Source: Macquaria australasica
Lineage: Eukaryota > Chordata > Actinopteri > Centrarchiformes > Percichthyidae
Reading direction: 5' to 3'
Assembly (NCBI GenBank): GCA_005408345.1
Contig: SEMN01000458.1
Location: forward strand, 252,764-316,763
Length of the DNA: 64,000 bases
The translations under genes and the position numbers were made by a program. The notes below the pieces were generated by a model that was not told the DNA's origin, did no database searches, and was given only the letters and a program-made list of their open reading frames with translations. Positions 62,261 through 64,000 of this stretch are shown here, piece by piece. Positions within the stretch are counted from its first letter, which is position 1; each line of letters starts with the position of its first letter.

Positions 62261-63804
62261 TGTCGGTGTAGTAGTACACCGACAGGTGGTGTAGTACACA
62301 GACAGGTGTTGTTGTACACAGACAGGTGGTGTAGTACACCGACAGGTGGTGGTGTACACAGACAGGTGGTGGTGTACACAGACAGGTGGTGGTGTACACA
62401 GACAGGTGGTGTAGTACACAGACAGGTGGTGGTGTACACCGACAGGTGGTGGTGTACACCGACAGGTGGTGTAGTACACAGACAGGTGGTGTAGTACACA
62501 GACAGGTGGTGGTGTACACAGACAGGTGGTGGTGTACACCGACAGGTGGTGTAGTACACAGACAGGTGGTGGTGTACACAGACAGGTGTTGTTGTACACA
62601 GACAGGTGGTGTAGTACACAGACAGGTGGTGGTGTACACAGACAGGTGGTGGTGTACACAGACAGGTGGTGTAGTACACAGACAGGTGTTGTTGTACACC
62701 GACAGGTGGTGGTGTACACAGACAGGTGGTGTAGTACACAGACAGGTGGTGTAGTACACAGACAGGTGGTGGTGTACACAGACAGGTGGTGGTGTACACA
62801 GACAGGTGGTGTAGTACACAGACAGGTGGTGTAGTACACAGACAGGTGGTGTTGTACACAGACAGGTGTTGTTGTACACCGACAGGTGGTGTAGTACACA
62901 GACAGGTGGTGGTGTACACAGACAGGTGTTGTTGTACACAGACAGGTGGTGTTGTACACAGACAGGTGGTGTAGTACACAGACAGGTGGTGGTGTACACA
63001 GACAGGTGGTGGTGTACACAGACAGGTGGTGGTGTACACAGACAGGTGGTGTAGTACACAGACAGGTGGTGGTGTACACAGACAGGTGTTGTTGTACACC
63101 GACAGGTGGTGTAGTACACAGACAGGTGGTGGTGTACACAGACAGGTGGTGGTGTACACAGACAGGTGGTGTAGTACACAGACAGGTGGTGTAGTACACA
63201 GACAGGTGGTGGTGTACACAGACAGGTGGTGGTGTACACAGACAGGTGGTGTAGTACACAGACAGGTGTTGTTGTACACCGACAGGTGGTGTAGTACACA
63301 GACAGGTGGTGTTGTACACCGACAGGTGGTGTAGTACACAGACAGTGTACACAGACAGGTGGTGTAGTACACAGACAGGTGTTGTTGTACACAGACAGGT
63401 GGTGTTGTACACAGACAGGTGGTGTTGTACACAGACAGGTGGTGGTGTACACAGACAGGTGGTGGTGTACACAGACAGGTGGTGTAGTACACAGACAGGT
63501 GTTGTTGTACACAGACAGGTGTTGTTGTACACCGACAGGTGGTGTAGTACACAGACAGGTGGTGTTGTACACCGACAGGTGGTGTAGTACACAGACAGGT
63601 GGTGTTGTACACCGACAGGTGGTGTAGTACACAGACAGGTGGTGTAGTACACAGACAGGTGGTGGTGTACACAGACAGGTGTTGTTGTACACAGACAGGT
63701 GGTGTTGTACACAGACAGGTGGTGGTGTACACAGACAGGTGGTGTTGTACACCGACAGGTGGTGTAGTACACAGACAGGTGGTGTTGTACACAGACAGGT
63801 GTTT
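62261..63804. repeat. 20-bp minisatellite, about 1.54 kb
   Basis: Units read GACAGGTGGTGTAGTACACA with GGTGTA and GTTGTT variants and a CACA/CACC alternation. From 62281 to 63340 there are 53 units of exactly 20 bp, then one 14-bp unit (63341-63354), then 22 more. Open frames of up to 574 codons across it are due to a unit without stops and are not annotated as genes. Confidence 0.97.
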
Positions 63805-64000
63805 CTAATGCTTCGCCCCCTTCGGGCATGTAAACGGGGTGGACAAAATATCAGAAACACCAGTTAACTGAACGCAGTTGGGTCGGAATGTGGCCGTGTG
63901 TCTGACCCGGTCCCCCCTGTGGTTCTGGACCAACTACTTCTTATTTTAGACAGTTAGCCACCGTCAGCTAAGCTAGCATCGTGAGGACGTTCATAACAAG

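Larger units (their letters stand above)
60507..64000. other. MRPL45 upstream intron with large minisatellites
   Basis: No MRPL45 exon 1 could be found here. The region is almost entirely one family C element (60582 to about 63865) blown up by two minisatellites, then 135 bp of unique-looking sequence to the window end. Confidence 0.7.

Noticed and set aside
60610..63804. CRISPR-like array
   Set aside because: Units are contiguous without spacers and the genome is eukaryotic; these are minisatellites.
62136..63860. Open frames of 574, 540 and 511 codons on the minus strand
   Set aside because: They are one 20-bp tandem unit read in three registers; simultaneous openness in all frames and repeat composition show no coding selection.

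Overview
This is vertebrate nuclear DNA, almost certainly from a percomorph-type ray-finned fish. The evidence is long (CA)n/(GT)n arrays every few kilobases, many teleost-style short dispersed elements, and three split genes with GT-AG introns. All three genes could be assembled exon by exon with matching splice phases.

Layout: (1) SOCS7 on the minus strand, nine coding exons from 19721 down to 3900 (859 residues; SH2 domain plus SOCS box). (2) GPR179 on the plus strand, eleven coding exons from 27557 to 50784 (1777 residues; an orphan class C receptor of retinal ON-bipolar cells with a long cytoplasmic tail of CPWE/CPWD motifs). (3) MRPL45 (mL45) on the minus strand, seven exons from 60506 to 53395 (294 residues seen); its first exon is not visible and is probably beyond 64000. 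SOCS7 and GPR179 are head to head, GPR179 and MRPL45 tail to tail. From memory this is the order and orientation at human 17q12, which supports the GPR179 call over its paralogue GPR158. The products have no shared pathway (cytokine-signalling adaptor/ubiquitin ligase, photoreceptor-synapse scaffold, mitochondrial translation); the link is conserved synteny.

The rest is intron and intergenic sequence full of repeats. No tRNA, rRNA, CRISPR array or prokaryotic feature was seen. Several repeats sit exactly at splice sites. GPR179 intron 1 begins with a CA-rich tract and ends with a (TG)n(TGCG)n tract. SOCS7 exon 8 has a (TG)n tract where a polypyrimidine tract is expected. SOCS7 exon 6 has (CA)n directly after its donor. 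SOCS7 exon 4 is preceded by about 340 nt of nearly pure pyrimidine that forces a distant branch point. Four complementary (CA)n and (UG)n arrays flank SOCS7 exon 7.

From 60.6 to 63.8 kb, within or upstream of MRPL45 intron 1, lie two large minisatellites: a 10-bp unit of about 1.55 kb with a 150-bp higher-order period, and a 20-bp unit of about 1.54 kb. Both appear to have grown inside one copy of a dispersed element whose unexpanded relatives lie at 39.5 and 55.7 kb. Hundreds of apparent codons in the second array are an artefact of a stop-free 20-bp unit. Mobile-element remnants include hAT-like non-autonomous elements with 8-bp target duplications, one nested in a LINE 3' end, foldback elements, and a broken helicase-like ORF.
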